A DNA stretch of 64,000 nt. Origin: an uncultured Paracoccaceae bacterium. Lineage in GTDB: Bacteria > Pseudomonadota > Alphaproteobacteria > Rhodobacterales > Rhodobacteraceae. The notes beneath the pieces were generated by a model. That model had not been told where the DNA came from, did no database searches, and saw only the letters and a program-made list of their open reading frames with translations. How positions within the stretch are numbered: position 1 is the first letter of the stretch; each line of letters opens with the position of its first letter. The position numbers were made by a program, and so were the translations under genes. This document shows, piece by piece, positions 19,941-30,121 of the stretch. The stretch is from positions 32,614 to 96,613 of the forward strand of contig CALKXV010000008.1 in the NCBI GenBank assembly GCA_938005545.1, given 5' to 3'.

Positions 19941-21044
19941 TTACGCCCGCTTTGGGACGCTTTGAACCGGTTCGCTTTGATCACTACTGCCCGCAGACAA
20001 TATCCGATACAGCAATTCCGCCATGCTGGACGTATCCGTCTTGGCGTAAATCGACCGAAGATGCGTGCGAACGGTCGCTTCGGTCAGGCCCAATTCATCG
20101 GTGACGCCTTTCACAGACAATCCACGCGACAAAAGCAGGCACACGCGAAATTCGGCGCGGCTTAATCCTGCCGGGTTAGACATTCCCAAAATCGGCGCAT
20201 CCCACTTCAGCTTGTCGGCCTGCACCACATTGCGGGCGCGAACCAGCCGTTCATCCATGCGCGTCTTCGTCACAAGACCGGTTTTCCGACCGGTCCACGA
20301 CCGTACGATTGTCGGCAAAAGGCTTTCAAACTCAAGCTTTTCAGATCGCTCAAGACTGCGCCCGAAATGAAATTCGACATAGTCGGTTTGTTGTTGGTTC
20401 GATGCCAGAACCATCACAACAATTTCGCGCATGTCACGATCCAAGCGCCAGTGTGCAAGGGTTTTCGTGGTGCGCCAATTAGGATCGTCCAAAACGTCGC
20501 TTAGAAACCAGATCGTCGAGCCGCGCGCCTGCCCGTAAAAATAGCCCAAAACATCTTTAGCAAGCGATCGGCCCAATCGAGCCAAATCCGGCAGACTTGA
20601 ATAGTAATCAAAGAGAGCAACAGTCCGTGCTCGATCCTCAGAATTCAACTGGCGCGACAACACCGAACATTGCGCGTCAAAACCGTAGGCAAGCGATGAC
20701 AAAGCGTCCTGCAACGGCATCGAACCGTGCAATCCGCCACACCAGCCCGCGATACCGTCCAGAACCCGCAACTGCGGGGCCATCCGGGTTTCGGGCAAAG
20801 TGCTGCCATTTCTTCCGTCCACGTTCGTACTCCTTATGACGCACAATAACACAACCAAACGCATTGTTTTGCGTCTGGCAGTCTGCTCGATGTTACCGGT
20901 TGGCCCAGTTTGTAAGTTGCGATCCCCCGCAAGGTGACTGAGCCGGAGTAATGGCAAATAGTCAAGTTGTGGAATTTTGACGATTTTCGGAATGCGACAT
21001 TCCGGCTGCATTGTTCGCATTTTAGCAACAAAATGGCTATTCAA
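19941..21044 (-). CDS. LuxR-type HTH transcriptional regulator (true start probably downstream of 21044)
   Basis: GLSRAEFRVCLLLSRGLSVKGVTDELGLTEATVRTHLRSIYAKTDTSSMAELLYRI, GerE/LuxR HTH. Confidence 0.85.
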   Translation of the reverse strand: MNSHFVAKMRTMQPECRIPKIVKIPQLDYLPLLRLSHLAGDRNLQTGPTGNIEQTARRKTMRLVVLLCVIRSTNVDGRNGSTLPETRMAPQLRVLDGIAGWCGGLHGSMPLQDALSSLAYGFDAQCSVLSRQLNSEDRARTVALFDYYSSLPDLARLGRSLAKDVLGYFYGQARGSTIWFLSDVLDDPNWRTTKTLAHWRLDRDMREIVVMVLASNQQQTDYVEFHFGRSLERSEKLEFESLLPTIVRSWTGRKTGLVTKTRMDERLVRARNVVQADKLKWDAPILGMSNPAGLSRAEFRVCLLLSRGLSVKGVTDELGLTEATVRTHLRSIYAKTDTSSMAELLYRILSAGSSDQSEPVQSVPKRA

Positions 21045-21088
21045 CCCAGCATTGTATCCAAATACTAGGCTTATTTCCGCTTTAACCT

Positions 21089-22087
21089 TTACCCGAAGGT
21101 ACCAGTCCAGCGAATCGCGATCGGCCCCAGAATCAGCAGAAAGAGCGCCGGAAGCATCAAAGACGCCATCACACCCGACATTTTGACGGGCAGTTTGTTG
21201 GCCATCTCCTGCGCCTTCAATTCACGCGAAATCCGCATTTCGGTCGCATAGGTGGTAAGCGCATCAGATACGCTTGTACCGAACTGAATGGATTGCAAAA
21301 TGACGCTGGCAAAAGACGATACTTCGTCGACATTTGTGCGCGAGGCCATGTCCATTAGCGCTTTCTCGCGCTCACCACCGGCCGCGACTTCTAGCTGAAC
21401 AAGCCGGAATTCTTGTGCAATGGCTGGCGCGGTATGTTCCATTTCGTTCGACACACGCGTCATAGCTGCATCAAAACCAAGACCCGCTTCAACAGCCACA
21501 ACCATCAGATCAAGCGCATTCGGGAAGGTTTCGGAAATTTCCAACTGGCGTTCATCCACTTTTGAGCGCAGCCAAAGGACCGGCGCAAAGAAACCCGTAA
21601 GCAGGAATGTCGTCAACAAATAATATGTCAGAAGCCGCCCCGATGGCCCGTTCAGCACATCGCTGACCGCTGCCGGAAGTGGCAAAATCGTCGCCTGGTG
21701 AAGCACAAGAAACGCCAGAAAAAGCCCGGGCAGTGCAAGCGCCAGAACAACGCGCATGGTGTAATATTTCACGATGGCGTTCTGGCCGATCATGCCCGCA
21801 TTCATCAATTGACGCCGGATGCGCGTTCGTTTTTCGCGGTTTTGCGGCATCAGCGCTTTCATGAACCCCTTCGGGTCCACGTCGGCATTGTTCAAAAGCC
21901 CTGCTTCGAATGCCGACCGTCGCTGGGTCGGTTTGCCGGTGTGATATCGTCGCCCAACCGGGTTTTGCGCGATCAGCCCGCCGAAAAATCCATATGCGAT
22001 CAAGACCGATCCGATAAAAATGCCAAGTGCTGCCAACTCGCCCGATGCACCAAGGCCGCCAAAGAAGTCTGTGATCTGATCCAACAT
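21089..22087 (-). CDS. tadC: Tad pilus inner-membrane protein TadC (T2SS F family)
   Basis: ETFPNALDLMVVAVEAGLGFDAAMTRVSNEMEHTAPAIAQEFRLVQLEVAAGGEREKALMDMA. Confidence 0.93.
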   Translation of the reverse strand: MLDQITDFFGGLGASGELAALGIFIGSVLIAYGFFGGLIAQNPVGRRYHTGKPTQRRSAFEAGLLNNADVDPKGFMKALMPQNREKRTRIRRQLMNAGMIGQNAIVKYYTMRVVLALALPGLFLAFLVLHQATILPLPAAVSDVLNGPSGRLLTYYLLTTFLLTGFFAPVLWLRSKVDERQLEISETFPNALDLMVVAVEAGLGFDAAMTRVSNEMEHTAPAIAQEFRLVQLEVAAGGEREKALMDMASRTNVDEVSSFASVILQSIQFGTSVSDALTTYATEMRISRELKAQEMANKLPVKMSGVMASLMLPALFLLILGPIAIRWTGTFG

Positions 22088-22097
22088 CGCCCGCGCC

Positions 22098-23075
22098 CTA
22101 GAACCGGAAATTCACAAGGCGACGCAGAACCAATCCGTTCAAAACCGTCAGTACGATGATCGCGATGCCCAAGGGGATTGCGCCGGGTTCATCGGCGATC
22201 GAGCCATAATAGCTTGGCGTCAGAACCTGCATCGCCACAAAGATCATCACAGGAATAAAGCTGAGAAACGCCGCCGTCAGCCGCCCTTCGGCCGTCAGCG
22301 CGGTGATTTTCTTGCGCATGTTCAACCGGTCACGAATGGTGCGCGACAGAACGTTTAGCACACGTGCCAGATCACCGCCGGTGCCATGCTGGATCGCAAT
22401 CGCGGTCGACAGGTAATGCACGTCTTCCTGATCAATGCGCAAAGCAAAATCGCGAAAGGCATCTGTCAGATCTTCACCAAAGCTGACCTGATCAACCACA
22501 ATGCCAAACTCAGACCCGATTGGATCAGCCATCTCGTTGGCGACCGAAGACAGCGAGGTGTTCAAAGGATGCCCCACCTTTAGACCGCGAGCCATCAAAT
22601 CCAACGCATCCGGCATCTGCTTGACCAACAAGTTCATCCGTTCGTTCCGCTTCATGCGCACCTGCAAAATAGGTATGAAAATGCCCAAAACAATCGCAAA
22701 TCCGACCGCGTTCAGCGATGTGATGAATTGGACGGCAATCACAAAGATCGCAATTGCAGCCGCGAAACAGGTGACCAGAAAGGCACCGGGGGCCATAACG
22801 ATGCCCGCTTGGCGCAGCACCAACGGTAAATCGCCGACGAACGGCAAACGTTCGACAAAGCTGCGTTTTTCCGTGGGCTTCAGGATCTTCAGGATTTCTT
22901 CGGTCGACGCGCCTTTCTGGATCAACTGCATCCGACGGCTTTTGGCTTTTTCAGCGTGTTCCTTGCGCGACAACAATTGCCGCAGGCCTTCGAAAACGAG
23001 CAGCACACCTACAAAGGCCACGACGTAGACGACGAATTGCAAATCAACCCGTTGAAGGAGATCTTGAAAACTCAT
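22098..23075 (-). CDS. tadB: Tad pilus inner-membrane protein TadB (T2SS F family)
   Basis: KQMPDALDLMARGLKVGHPLNTSLSSVANEMADPIGSEFGIVVDQVSFGEDLTDAFRDFALRI. Confidence 0.93.
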   Translation of the reverse strand: MSFQDLLQRVDLQFVVYVVAFVGVLLVFEGLRQLLSRKEHAEKAKSRRMQLIQKGASTEEILKILKPTEKRSFVERLPFVGDLPLVLRQAGIVMAPGAFLVTCFAAAIAIFVIAVQFITSLNAVGFAIVLGIFIPILQVRMKRNERMNLLVKQMPDALDLMARGLKVGHPLNTSLSSVANEMADPIGSEFGIVVDQVSFGEDLTDAFRDFALRIDQEDVHYLSTAIAIQHGTGGDLARVLNVLSRTIRDRLNMRKKITALTAEGRLTAAFLSFIPVMIFVAMQVLTPSYYGSIADEPGAIPLGIAIIVLTVLNGLVLRRLVNFRF

Positions 23076-24484
23076 GCCGTTCTCTGTCCATGCGGCGCCA
23101 AGGTCATCGGCCCGATTTCAACACCCGCAGCCGCCAGTTGTTCAGCACACTTCGGACGCATGCCTGTCGGCATGAATTCACCCAGAACTTCGCCGTTTTC
23201 GCCTTTGCCGGTACGTTTGAAGACAAAGATGTCCTGCATGGTGATGGTTTCACCTTCCATTCCGGTGATCTCGGAGATGCTCATGACTTTGCGGTTACCA
23301 TCGGCCAGGCGGTTCAACTGGACGATAAAGTTGATGCCCGAAGCGATCTGACTGCGGATCGCCAACAAAGGCAGATCCAGACCAATCATCGACACCATCT
23401 GTTCGGTTCGGCTGAGCGCATCGCGCGCGGTGTTTGCGTGAACCGTCGTCATTGATCCATCGTGACCGGTGTTCATCGCCTGAAGCATGTCAAAGGTTTC
23501 GGCGCCGCGCACCTCGCCCACAATAATCCGGTCCGGGCGCATCCGAAGCGCGTTCCGCACAAGATCACGTTGCGAAATTGATCCCGATCCGTTCGGGTTC
23601 GCTGGCCGCGTTTCAAGACGCACAACGTGTTCTTGCTGAAGCTGAAGTTCCGCCGCATCTTCGATAGTGACAATGCGTTCGTTTTCGCTGATTGCGCGCG
23701 ACATTGCGTTAAGCAACGTCGTCTTGCCCGATCCTGTACCGCCCGAAATCAGGATATTCATGCGGGCCTCGACAAGGCCGTTCAGCAAGTTGGATGCGCT
23801 TTCCGTCAGTGACCCCAGTTCCTGCATCTTGTCCAGAAGGATTGGCTTTTTCGAAAACTTACGAATGGAAAGCGAAGGACCATCAATGGCGCAGGGGCGA
23901 ATGATCGCATTAACCCGGCTGCCGTCGGGCAAACGCGCATCCACCCAAGGTTGGCTTTCATCCACACGGCGACCGATTGACGACACGATCTTGTCGATGA
24001 TCCGAAGCAAATGGCGTTCGTCGCGAAACCGCACACCGGTTGGTTCCAAAACGCCAAAGCGTTCCACATAGACCTTGTCGTGACCGTTCACCAAAATGTC
24101 GTTGACCGTCGGATCTTCCAGCAAAGGCTCCAAAGGGCCATAGCCCAAAACCTCGTGCATCAATTCGTCAACAATGATTTTGAAATCTTCGGTCCGCATT
24201 GGCCGTTTTTCTTCGGCCAGAACCGCTTGGGCGAGGTTGGCAACTTCGCGTCGAAGTTCGTCGGTTTGCACCTTGTCGATGACCGAAAGGTTCAGCCGTT
24301 CCAACAAGGCTTCGTGCAGACGGCTTTTCAACTCAAGCCGGTCAGTCAGATCCTTGTCCCTTGGATTGAGCGATTTTAACGCCTGAGCTGCCACTGCATC
24401 CGCCGCTTCGGTTGCCGGCGTTGCCGCAGGATTGCCCGGTGCCGCGGCTTGTGTGCCATCGGATTTTCCAAAGGACTTAAACAT
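23072..24484 (-). CDS. cpaF: Tad/Cpa pilus ATPase (CpaF/TadA)
   Basis: [23 protein letters not shown] Walker [44 protein letters not shown]. Confidence 0.96.
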   Translation of the reverse strand: MFKSFGKSDGTQAAAPGNPAATPATEAADAVAAQALKSLNPRDKDLTDRLELKSRLHEALLERLNLSVIDKVQTDELRREVANLAQAVLAEEKRPMRTEDFKIIVDELMHEVLGYGPLEPLLEDPTVNDILVNGHDKVYVERFGVLEPTGVRFRDERHLLRIIDKIVSSIGRRVDESQPWVDARLPDGSRVNAIIRPCAIDGPSLSIRKFSKKPILLDKMQELGSLTESASNLLNGLVEARMNILISGGTGSGKTTLLNAMSRAISENERIVTIEDAAELQLQQEHVVRLETRPANPNGSGSISQRDLVRNALRMRPDRIIVGEVRGAETFDMLQAMNTGHDGSMTTVHANTARDALSRTEQMVSMIGLDLPLLAIRSQIASGINFIVQLNRLADGNRKVMSISEITGMEGETITMQDIFVFKRTGKGENGEVLGEFMPTGMRPKCAEQLAAAGVEIGPMTLAPHGQRTA

Positions 24485-24497
24485 AACTCACTACTCC

Positions 24498-25703
24498 TTA
24501 CACACGAACCAAAGCGACATCTTTTGGAAGCTGTGTCAGCGTCGCTCGCGCCAACTGATGGATGCCTTTGGCCAGTTCCGAGCGCGCTGATACTTCGGAC
24601 AGGGGTTTGCCAAAATCAATCGCGTTTCGGGCTGCCTTCGGATCGTCGGGTATCCAATGATTGAACGGCACGTCCAACGCCTTGGACGCTTCGCGGTGAT
24701 GTTCGCGCAGCATCATCGGTTTCTTTTCGCGGTTTATGATCATCTCAATCGGCAACGCCGCGTTGTCCGCCAGAACAAAATCCATCAAACGCCGCGATGC
24801 ACGCACGGCCGGCACCGTCATATCTGTGACGATGTAAAGCCGGTCAGTTTCCGCCAGAACCGGCTCGATCCACCCCACCAAGGCGCGCGGCAAATCCACA
24901 ACCACATAGTCGAACATCGTTTTCAGCGTTGCGATCAGCCCGGCAACCTGTTCGGGCTGCAAACTGTCCAAAGGCGCGAACCGCTGCGGAGCCGCCAATA
25001 CCGCAAGGCCAGACGGCAATCGGATCAGCGATTGTTCAACCCAGCTGGTGTCCGGCAAGAAATTCTCGACGGCGAGCTGCAAAAGCCCCTCTTGTTCTTC
25101 GATGTCCAGAAAATCGCCCACGGTCCCGAACTGAAGATCCAGATCAACAATCACGACACGGTTTGACGCTTCTTTCTTGAACGTGCCGCGCCGGTCTAAC
25201 AATTGATCCGCCAGATTGACCGCAATCGTGGTAGCCCCAATACCGCCGCGTGCCTGCTGCACCGCAATCACTTTGCCGCGCGTGCCGATGCTGGTGTAAC
25301 GCTCTTCAAGAGCGATGCGCTTCTTCTCGATCCAATGTGCGACCTGTTCGACAATCTCGTTTCCGGGTGACGGAAAGGGAAGCACATCGTCCACCCCTGC
25401 CCGGGTCAAAGCGCGGGCTTTCGACAAGGGCAAATCCGCATCGGTCAGCGCCAGATAAACCGTGTCAGCACCGCGATGATCTGTCAGCATTTCGATCGCC
25501 GACAAGTCTGCGGCAATCGACGGATCGGTTGCAAAGATCACGATGTCATGGTCCGACGCCAATTCAACCGCCGAGCCATTCATCTGGCTGACGCTCATGT
25601 CCTGACGATTTACGCGGGCCCCTTCAATGGCGTCCAATGCATCGCCAACGGTCGAGGAAATTGCCTCGTCAGACGAAATCAAAAGAATGGAGCTGGTACT
25701 CAT
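24498..25703 (-). CDS. cpaE: Pilus assembly protein CpaE/TadZ (receiver-like plus MinD-like ATPase)
   Basis: VIAVQQARGGIGATTIAVNLADQLL; VVIVDLDLQFGTVGDFLDIE. Confidence 0.93.
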   Translation of the reverse strand: MSTSSILLISSDEAISSTVGDALDAIEGARVNRQDMSVSQMNGSAVELASDHDIVIFATDPSIAADLSAIEMLTDHRGADTVYLALTDADLPLSKARALTRAGVDDVLPFPSPGNEIVEQVAHWIEKKRIALEERYTSIGTRGKVIAVQQARGGIGATTIAVNLADQLLDRRGTFKKEASNRVVIVDLDLQFGTVGDFLDIEEQEGLLQLAVENFLPDTSWVEQSLIRLPSGLAVLAAPQRFAPLDSLQPEQVAGLIATLKTMFDYVVVDLPRALVGWIEPVLAETDRLYIVTDMTVPAVRASRRLMDFVLADNAALPIEMIINREKKPMMLREHHREASKALDVPFNHWIPDDPKAARNAIDFGKPLSEVSARSELAKGIHQLARATLTQLPKDVALVRV

Positions 25704-25739
25704 TAGCTTGTTTTCCTTTGGCCCATGTTTGCCATTCGA

Positions 25740-26435
25740 TTATCCCCGCCCGCCGACGTTCAGGTCTTCTGCGGGCAATGTTGTTGAAATTGCGGGAAAC
25801 GGAATTGTGGCACCTTCGGTCGGGATGCCATTCGTGTTCTGTACACCGGTGGCTGCGGCCAATGCCGACAACGGCGTTACAAAAGTGAACGTAAAGTCGC
25901 CAAATTCACCATCGTCGGTCGCTGTGCCAACCAACTCTGCCGTAATCAGCGGCGTATAAGGGCCACCAAGAAAGCCAAGTTGTGGATCGAATTCGTAACG
26001 GATCAAAACGTTGTTGTTCGTTGCATTGTCGGGCAACAGCGGGCGAATGGCGGTCCAGATCTCGGACGCGGCCTGAAAGGCTTCGGGGTCATCCGGGTTT
26101 GCGTTCGACAAAGTACAGGGTGCGGGATTAACCGCAAAACAAAGTCCGGCAGACGCACGACACACGGTGCCCGACGGAAAGGTCGCATCCGTCGCGTCAG
26201 CGCGCAGATTGGTGCTGGGAACACCAGTGCAGATCGGCGCGCGGACAGATGCGATCCGGGCGGCGCGCTGCATGGCTTTTTCGGCCATCACCCAGTTGTA
26301 GGTCAAGCGCCCAAAATCAAGCACCGCAAAGAAGATCAGCAGGTAAAGCGCGATACAGATAGCAAATTCGACCATTGTGGTGCCGGTTTCATCGCGACGG
26401 AAATGCGCAAATTGAAACAAGGTGCGCGATTTCAT
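25740..26435 (-). CDS. TadE-like pilus assembly protein
   Basis: RRDETGTTMVEFAICIALYLLIFFAVLDFGRLTYNWVMAEKAMQRAARIASVRAP. Confidence 0.85.
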   Translation of the reverse strand: MKSRTLFQFAHFRRDETGTTMVEFAICIALYLLIFFAVLDFGRLTYNWVMAEKAMQRAARIASVRAPICTGVPSTNLRADATDATFPSGTVCRASAGLCFAVNPAPCTLSNANPDDPEAFQAASEIWTAIRPLLPDNATNNNVLIRYEFDPQLGFLGGPYTPLITAELVGTATDDGEFGDFTFTFVTPLSALAAATGVQNTNGIPTEGATIPFPAISTTLPAEDLNVGGRG

Positions 26436-26977
26436 AATCCGAATACCCGCGATTCTTCGTCGACTTCGGTGATGATGTTGTTCAAAACCGGTCGACCGTT
26501 CAATTCAAGGACATCGCCCAAAGGCAGGATGATTTCCAACCGCGCCCGAACCCGGACAATCGGAACTTCTGCCTGACGATACGTCCCCTCGCTGACGACA
26601 CAGCGATACGACGATACGACCCGGCGAAGGCGCACGTTCGTTGGCAGCACGCCAACTTCATTGATCAGGTTCCGTTCGACGATGGTATAAAAGACATCCG
26701 GCGAACCGCCCCGCGATATATTGATGACAGCACCTGCCCCATCCGTCTCGCCTTCGCAGACATCCGAATCCAATGTCCGCGCCGCGTATCGCGTTGCATC
26801 GCGAACCCCGGATACTGCCCCTTGGAACGAAAAGAAGGTGCGTCCGAATTCCACGATCACAAAGAATGCCAACAGGAAAACCGGCAGGAACAGTGCGAAT
26901 TCAACAAGCGCAACACCGTCATCGCGCCGACAGAATTGCCGCACGCGTCTCAGATGATTTGCCAATGCGCACCTCAT
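26432..26977 (-). CDS. TadE-like pilus assembly protein
   Basis: RRDDGVALVEFALFLPVFLLAFFVIVEFGRTFFSFQGAVSGVRDATRYAAR. Confidence 0.86.
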   Translation of the reverse strand: MRCALANHLRRVRQFCRRDDGVALVEFALFLPVFLLAFFVIVEFGRTFFSFQGAVSGVRDATRYAARTLDSDVCEGETDGAGAVINISRGGSPDVFYTIVERNLINEVGVLPTNVRLRRVVSSYRCVVSEGTYRQAEVPIVRVRARLEIILPLGDVLELNGRPVLNNIITEVDEESRVFGL

Positions 26978-28725
26978 CGGAACAACTGTACTAAGTTGCG
27001 GAAGGTGCCATTGGTCAAAGACGCGCCGGAGTTCTGAAGACCTTCGCTGATGATTTCGGCATTGACGCTGATGCCGTTAAAACCCGACGAGTTGTCAGCG
27101 ACGTCCAGAAGGAACAGTTCAACAAACCAAGTCGCCCGGGCATTGAAACCGCCGTTTAAAGGTTCACTGCCACAGTCGACCGCGGCTGCGATCAACGCGC
27201 GGCGTCTTGGGTCCAGCGACACTTCGGACGTACACTGCGGCAGACCCGAAGCGAGCCGCTGACGTATCGTGTCTTCTTCGATGCCATTTGTATCGTCGCC
27301 ATCATCAACCGCAGGTACGACCAAATCGATGTCGAGCAAATCAATCGGTGTTGACCTCAAGGTAGACGATGCACCGGAAAAATCGACTTCGCCGTTGCCG
27401 TAGGCGGCCACAGGATCCGAAAAGTAAGAAGCCGCAACTTCGGCATTATAATAGCTCCACCGCGTGTCTCCGGCCACCACAATGGGAAAATCGTCATATT
27501 GCGAAGGGCGTGGGTTATCGCCGTTGCCGGGGCGGAACGGATCGTCGATGTGATATTCGGCGCCCGAGACTATGATACGTTCGGTGGCATCCACAGTGCC
27601 AATGTGTTCGGACGCAGTTGAGTAATTTGCGTCCACATATGAAAGCCGTGCTTCGCTCCAATTGCCATCCCCAACCCGAGGCGACGAACACGTTCCGTTT
27701 TCAAAACAATCGTCACGTGGAAGGTCTGATGCTTCGGTCGTAGACGTGCCCCCACCCGGCGAACACGTTGATCCTGCCTCAAACGGTTTGGTCACAATCG
27801 GAGCCGACGAAAAATCGGGGTCGTTGATCGCTCCGCGAAACGCTGACTTAAAATCGTCCATGCGCGCATTGAACAAAAGGTTTGAAACACCCGGCACCAA
27901 GCCGTCCTGAAGCCTTAGCGCACCATTCTGAAGGCATTGCGTCCGCGTCGCGGCAACGGTGATCAGGCAGTTGTATAGGTTTACGCCGTTTATGCCTGAG
28001 CAGGCGCTGGCGTTATCCACCTGTCCCGATATATCAATGAACCCCATACTGCCGGGCGTCCAATCGCTCGGATCACCTTGGGTTGTGACAAGTTGGATGC
28101 TGTCGCCGATGTGGTTGGCAGGATCCCAAATGCCTTGTGTGTCCACACCGGAATCCGGCGGTGGCATACAAAAGAAAACCGGCGCCACGTCGCAAGCAAT
28201 CGCTGAGTATCCGGCGGTTGCTTGGGCCATGACGTTTTGGCTGGGCAGCGCTATCGACGAAAACGTATTCAGAATGCGCGCGAATGACCATTCAACAACA
28301 ACGGGGTTCACTGCGACCCGCGCAAAGCGCGCAATCCTGTCGTTTTCCGCGCTGATGTTAAGCGGTGTGCTGAAAATCTCTTCGTTTGTGGGAAGGGTCG
28401 CATAGAAGGTTAAGAGGTAATCCTCCTCGCCTGCCAAAATTCGATCGCCAGCCCCAAATGTCGTTCGATCCTGGATCAACTCCTGTGCGGCGGTTTGCGC
28501 CCGAAAAATGGCATCCGGCATTCCATCAAGTTCGCCTGCCGCTGCAAGGGCGACGTTGTCTGCAAAGGACTGAAGTTCAGTTTGGGTGGCTGCGCGTTTG
28601 CCCAAATCGAATGACAGCGCCGCAACAACAAAGATCGCCGCACAAGACATCGCAAAGAACACCAGCATTGCCCCGCGCTCGGTCGCGCTAAATCGAATAA
28701 GCAGCGTTCTCAACCCAAAGGGCAT
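26974..28725 (-). CDS. TadG-like pseudopilin/pilus assembly protein
   Basis: Start at M of MPFGLRTLLIRFSATERGAMLVFFAMSCAAIFVVAALSFDLGKRAATQTELQSFADNVALAAAGELDG. Confidence 0.85.
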   Translation of the reverse strand: MPFGLRTLLIRFSATERGAMLVFFAMSCAAIFVVAALSFDLGKRAATQTELQSFADNVALAAAGELDGMPDAIFRAQTAAQELIQDRTTFGAGDRILAGEEDYLLTFYATLPTNEEIFSTPLNISAENDRIARFARVAVNPVVVEWSFARILNTFSSIALPSQNVMAQATAGYSAIACDVAPVFFCMPPPDSGVDTQGIWDPANHIGDSIQLVTTQGDPSDWTPGSMGFIDISGQVDNASACSGINGVNLYNCLITVAATRTQCLQNGALRLQDGLVPGVSNLLFNARMDDFKSAFRGAINDPDFSSAPIVTKPFEAGSTCSPGGGTSTTEASDLPRDDCFENGTCSSPRVGDGNWSEARLSYVDANYSTASEHIGTVDATERIIVSGAEYHIDDPFRPGNGDNPRPSQYDDFPIVVAGDTRWSYYNAEVAASYFSDPVAAYGNGEVDFSGASSTLRSTPIDLLDIDLVVPAVDDGDDTNGIEEDTIRQRLASGLPQCTSEVSLDPRRRALIAAAVDCGSEPLNGGFNARATWFVELFLLDVADNSSGFNGISVNAEIISEGLQNSGASLTNGTFRNLVQLFR

Positions 28726-28798
28726 CGACGTCCGTCCTCCAACCCATCTTCGGCAAAAGAGATCGAACCATCCATTGGCCGTCCCCCACCCCACCGGA

Positions 28799-29623
28799 TT
28801 ACTCAGTCTCGATCTCGCGGTTGTCCAATTCGACGTTTTTAACGTCGCCTGCGCGGCGCACCTTGATCGTACGCTTCGGTTCGACAATCGCGGGTGCTTC
28901 GTCGTCCATAATGTCGGACAGGCGAATGGACGACAAAGGCGTATCCACCACTGAATCCAATGTACGAAGTGATAGGCTAAGCGTGCCCGCCCTTTGAGCC
29001 AGCGCAAGTTTCTGGCCCTGTTCAGGCGTCACTTCGACAGTAACGGTCTTGGCAACATTCGCCTGATCGTTCAGTTCATCGGCTTTTTGGTCTACGCCCA
29101 CGATGCGAATGTTCTGTAATATGGTAACGGCCCGCAGACGCGCACCCCGACCTTGCGTCATAAGCACATCAACCGTGTCGCCCGGTGTCACAAAACCACC
29201 AACTGCGGTCTGTGCGTTGACCTTGATCGCCATGGCACGTGTATTCTTGCCCAAGGTCTGAACAATCGTCACTTTCTCACCGAACTCTGAAATTTTACCA
29301 GTCAGGACCAACTCACCCTGAGCCATCGCACGTTTGGCGCGGCGCGGTTCTTGGCCGTTCGCTGGCAAAAGATCAGAAAAATCGCTAAATGTGCCGGGTG
29401 GAACCGCATCGACCGGCCATTGAATGGTCGTCAGTTTTCGCGCATCAATCGGTACCCCGAAATCGATGTCTTGTCCTGCGACAACAACGCTGACCAAACG
29501 TGGTTGCGCCGGATCAACCGAGGCCGTCGCAGGCTGAACTTGCAGCAGTTCGCGAGAGGCATAGATCGACATCCCTGCCAGAGCCATCCCCAGCATTATC
29601 ACCAATAGCGACCTAAAACGCAT
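28799..29623 (-). CDS. cpaB: Flp pilus assembly protein CpaB/RcpC
   Basis: GMALAGMSIYASRELLQVQPATASVDPAQPRLVSVVVAGQDIDFGVPIDARKLTTIQWPVDAVPPGTFSD; SAF-type domain. Confidence 0.92.
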   Translation of the reverse strand: MRFRSLLVIMLGMALAGMSIYASRELLQVQPATASVDPAQPRLVSVVVAGQDIDFGVPIDARKLTTIQWPVDAVPPGTFSDFSDLLPANGQEPRRAKRAMAQGELVLTGKISEFGEKVTIVQTLGKNTRAMAIKVNAQTAVGGFVTPGDTVDVLMTQGRGARLRAVTILQNIRIVGVDQKADELNDQANVAKTVTVEVTPEQGQKLALAQRAGTLSLSLRTLDSVVDTPLSSIRLSDIMDDEAPAIVEPKRTIKVRRAGDVKNVELDNREIETE

Positions 29624-29683
29624 CTTTACTCTCCTTGTCGCGAGCGTTTGAGCCCGCGCAAAATTAACACCTAACTTGGCACG

Positions 29684-29848
29684 TCAAAAAGCGTCTGCCG
29701 TATCCGAGATCTCTTCCCCTACAGCAGTTGCCAAAGCGCTTAACGTTGTTGTTCCGACAACAATAACAATCAGTAGCGCTATGCCGTACTCAACAAGCGT
29801 TGCACCTGAAACATCGCGGATAAAATCGCGGATTTTGGATTGAAACAT
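29684..29848 (-). CDS. Flp family pilin 1 (54 aa, missing from supplied ORF track)
   Basis: Manual translation MFQSKIRDFIRDVSGATLVEYGIALLIVIVVGTTTLSALATAVGEEISDTADAF*; GATLVEYG cleavage motif. Confidence 0.9.
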   Translation of the reverse strand: MFQSKIRDFIRDVSGATLVEYGIALLIVIVVGTTTLSALATAVGEEISDTADAF

Positions 29849-29851
29849 CCC

Positions 29852-30049
29852 CTATCCCCCATCAACGTTACAATTATTTTCGACCCGACCACCCAATTGC
29901 ATGACCCCACAGGCGGTTTCCATATTGGTCCCCGTTTGATTGCTCAAAGATACAAGTGCTGCACCGCCAATGGTAATCGCCAAAATCAATGCAACTCCGT
30001 ATTCGACCAGAGTTGCACCCGCCTCACTCGTTAAAAACAAACCAACCAT
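29852..30049 (-). CDS. Flp family pilin 2 with C-terminal C-x12-C
   Basis: MVGLFLTSEAGATLVEYGVALILAITIGGAALVSLSNQTGTNMETACGVMQLGGRVENNCNVDGG. Confidence 0.9.
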   Translation of the reverse strand: MVGLFLTSEAGATLVEYGVALILAITIGGAALVSLSNQTGTNMETACGVMQLGGRVENNCNVDGG

Positions 30050-30121
30050 TCGTGCCGCCTCAGGTATTTTATTATGGGTTTCAAGCGCCGCCCTATACAA
30101 AGGGCGGCGCATTGAGCAATT

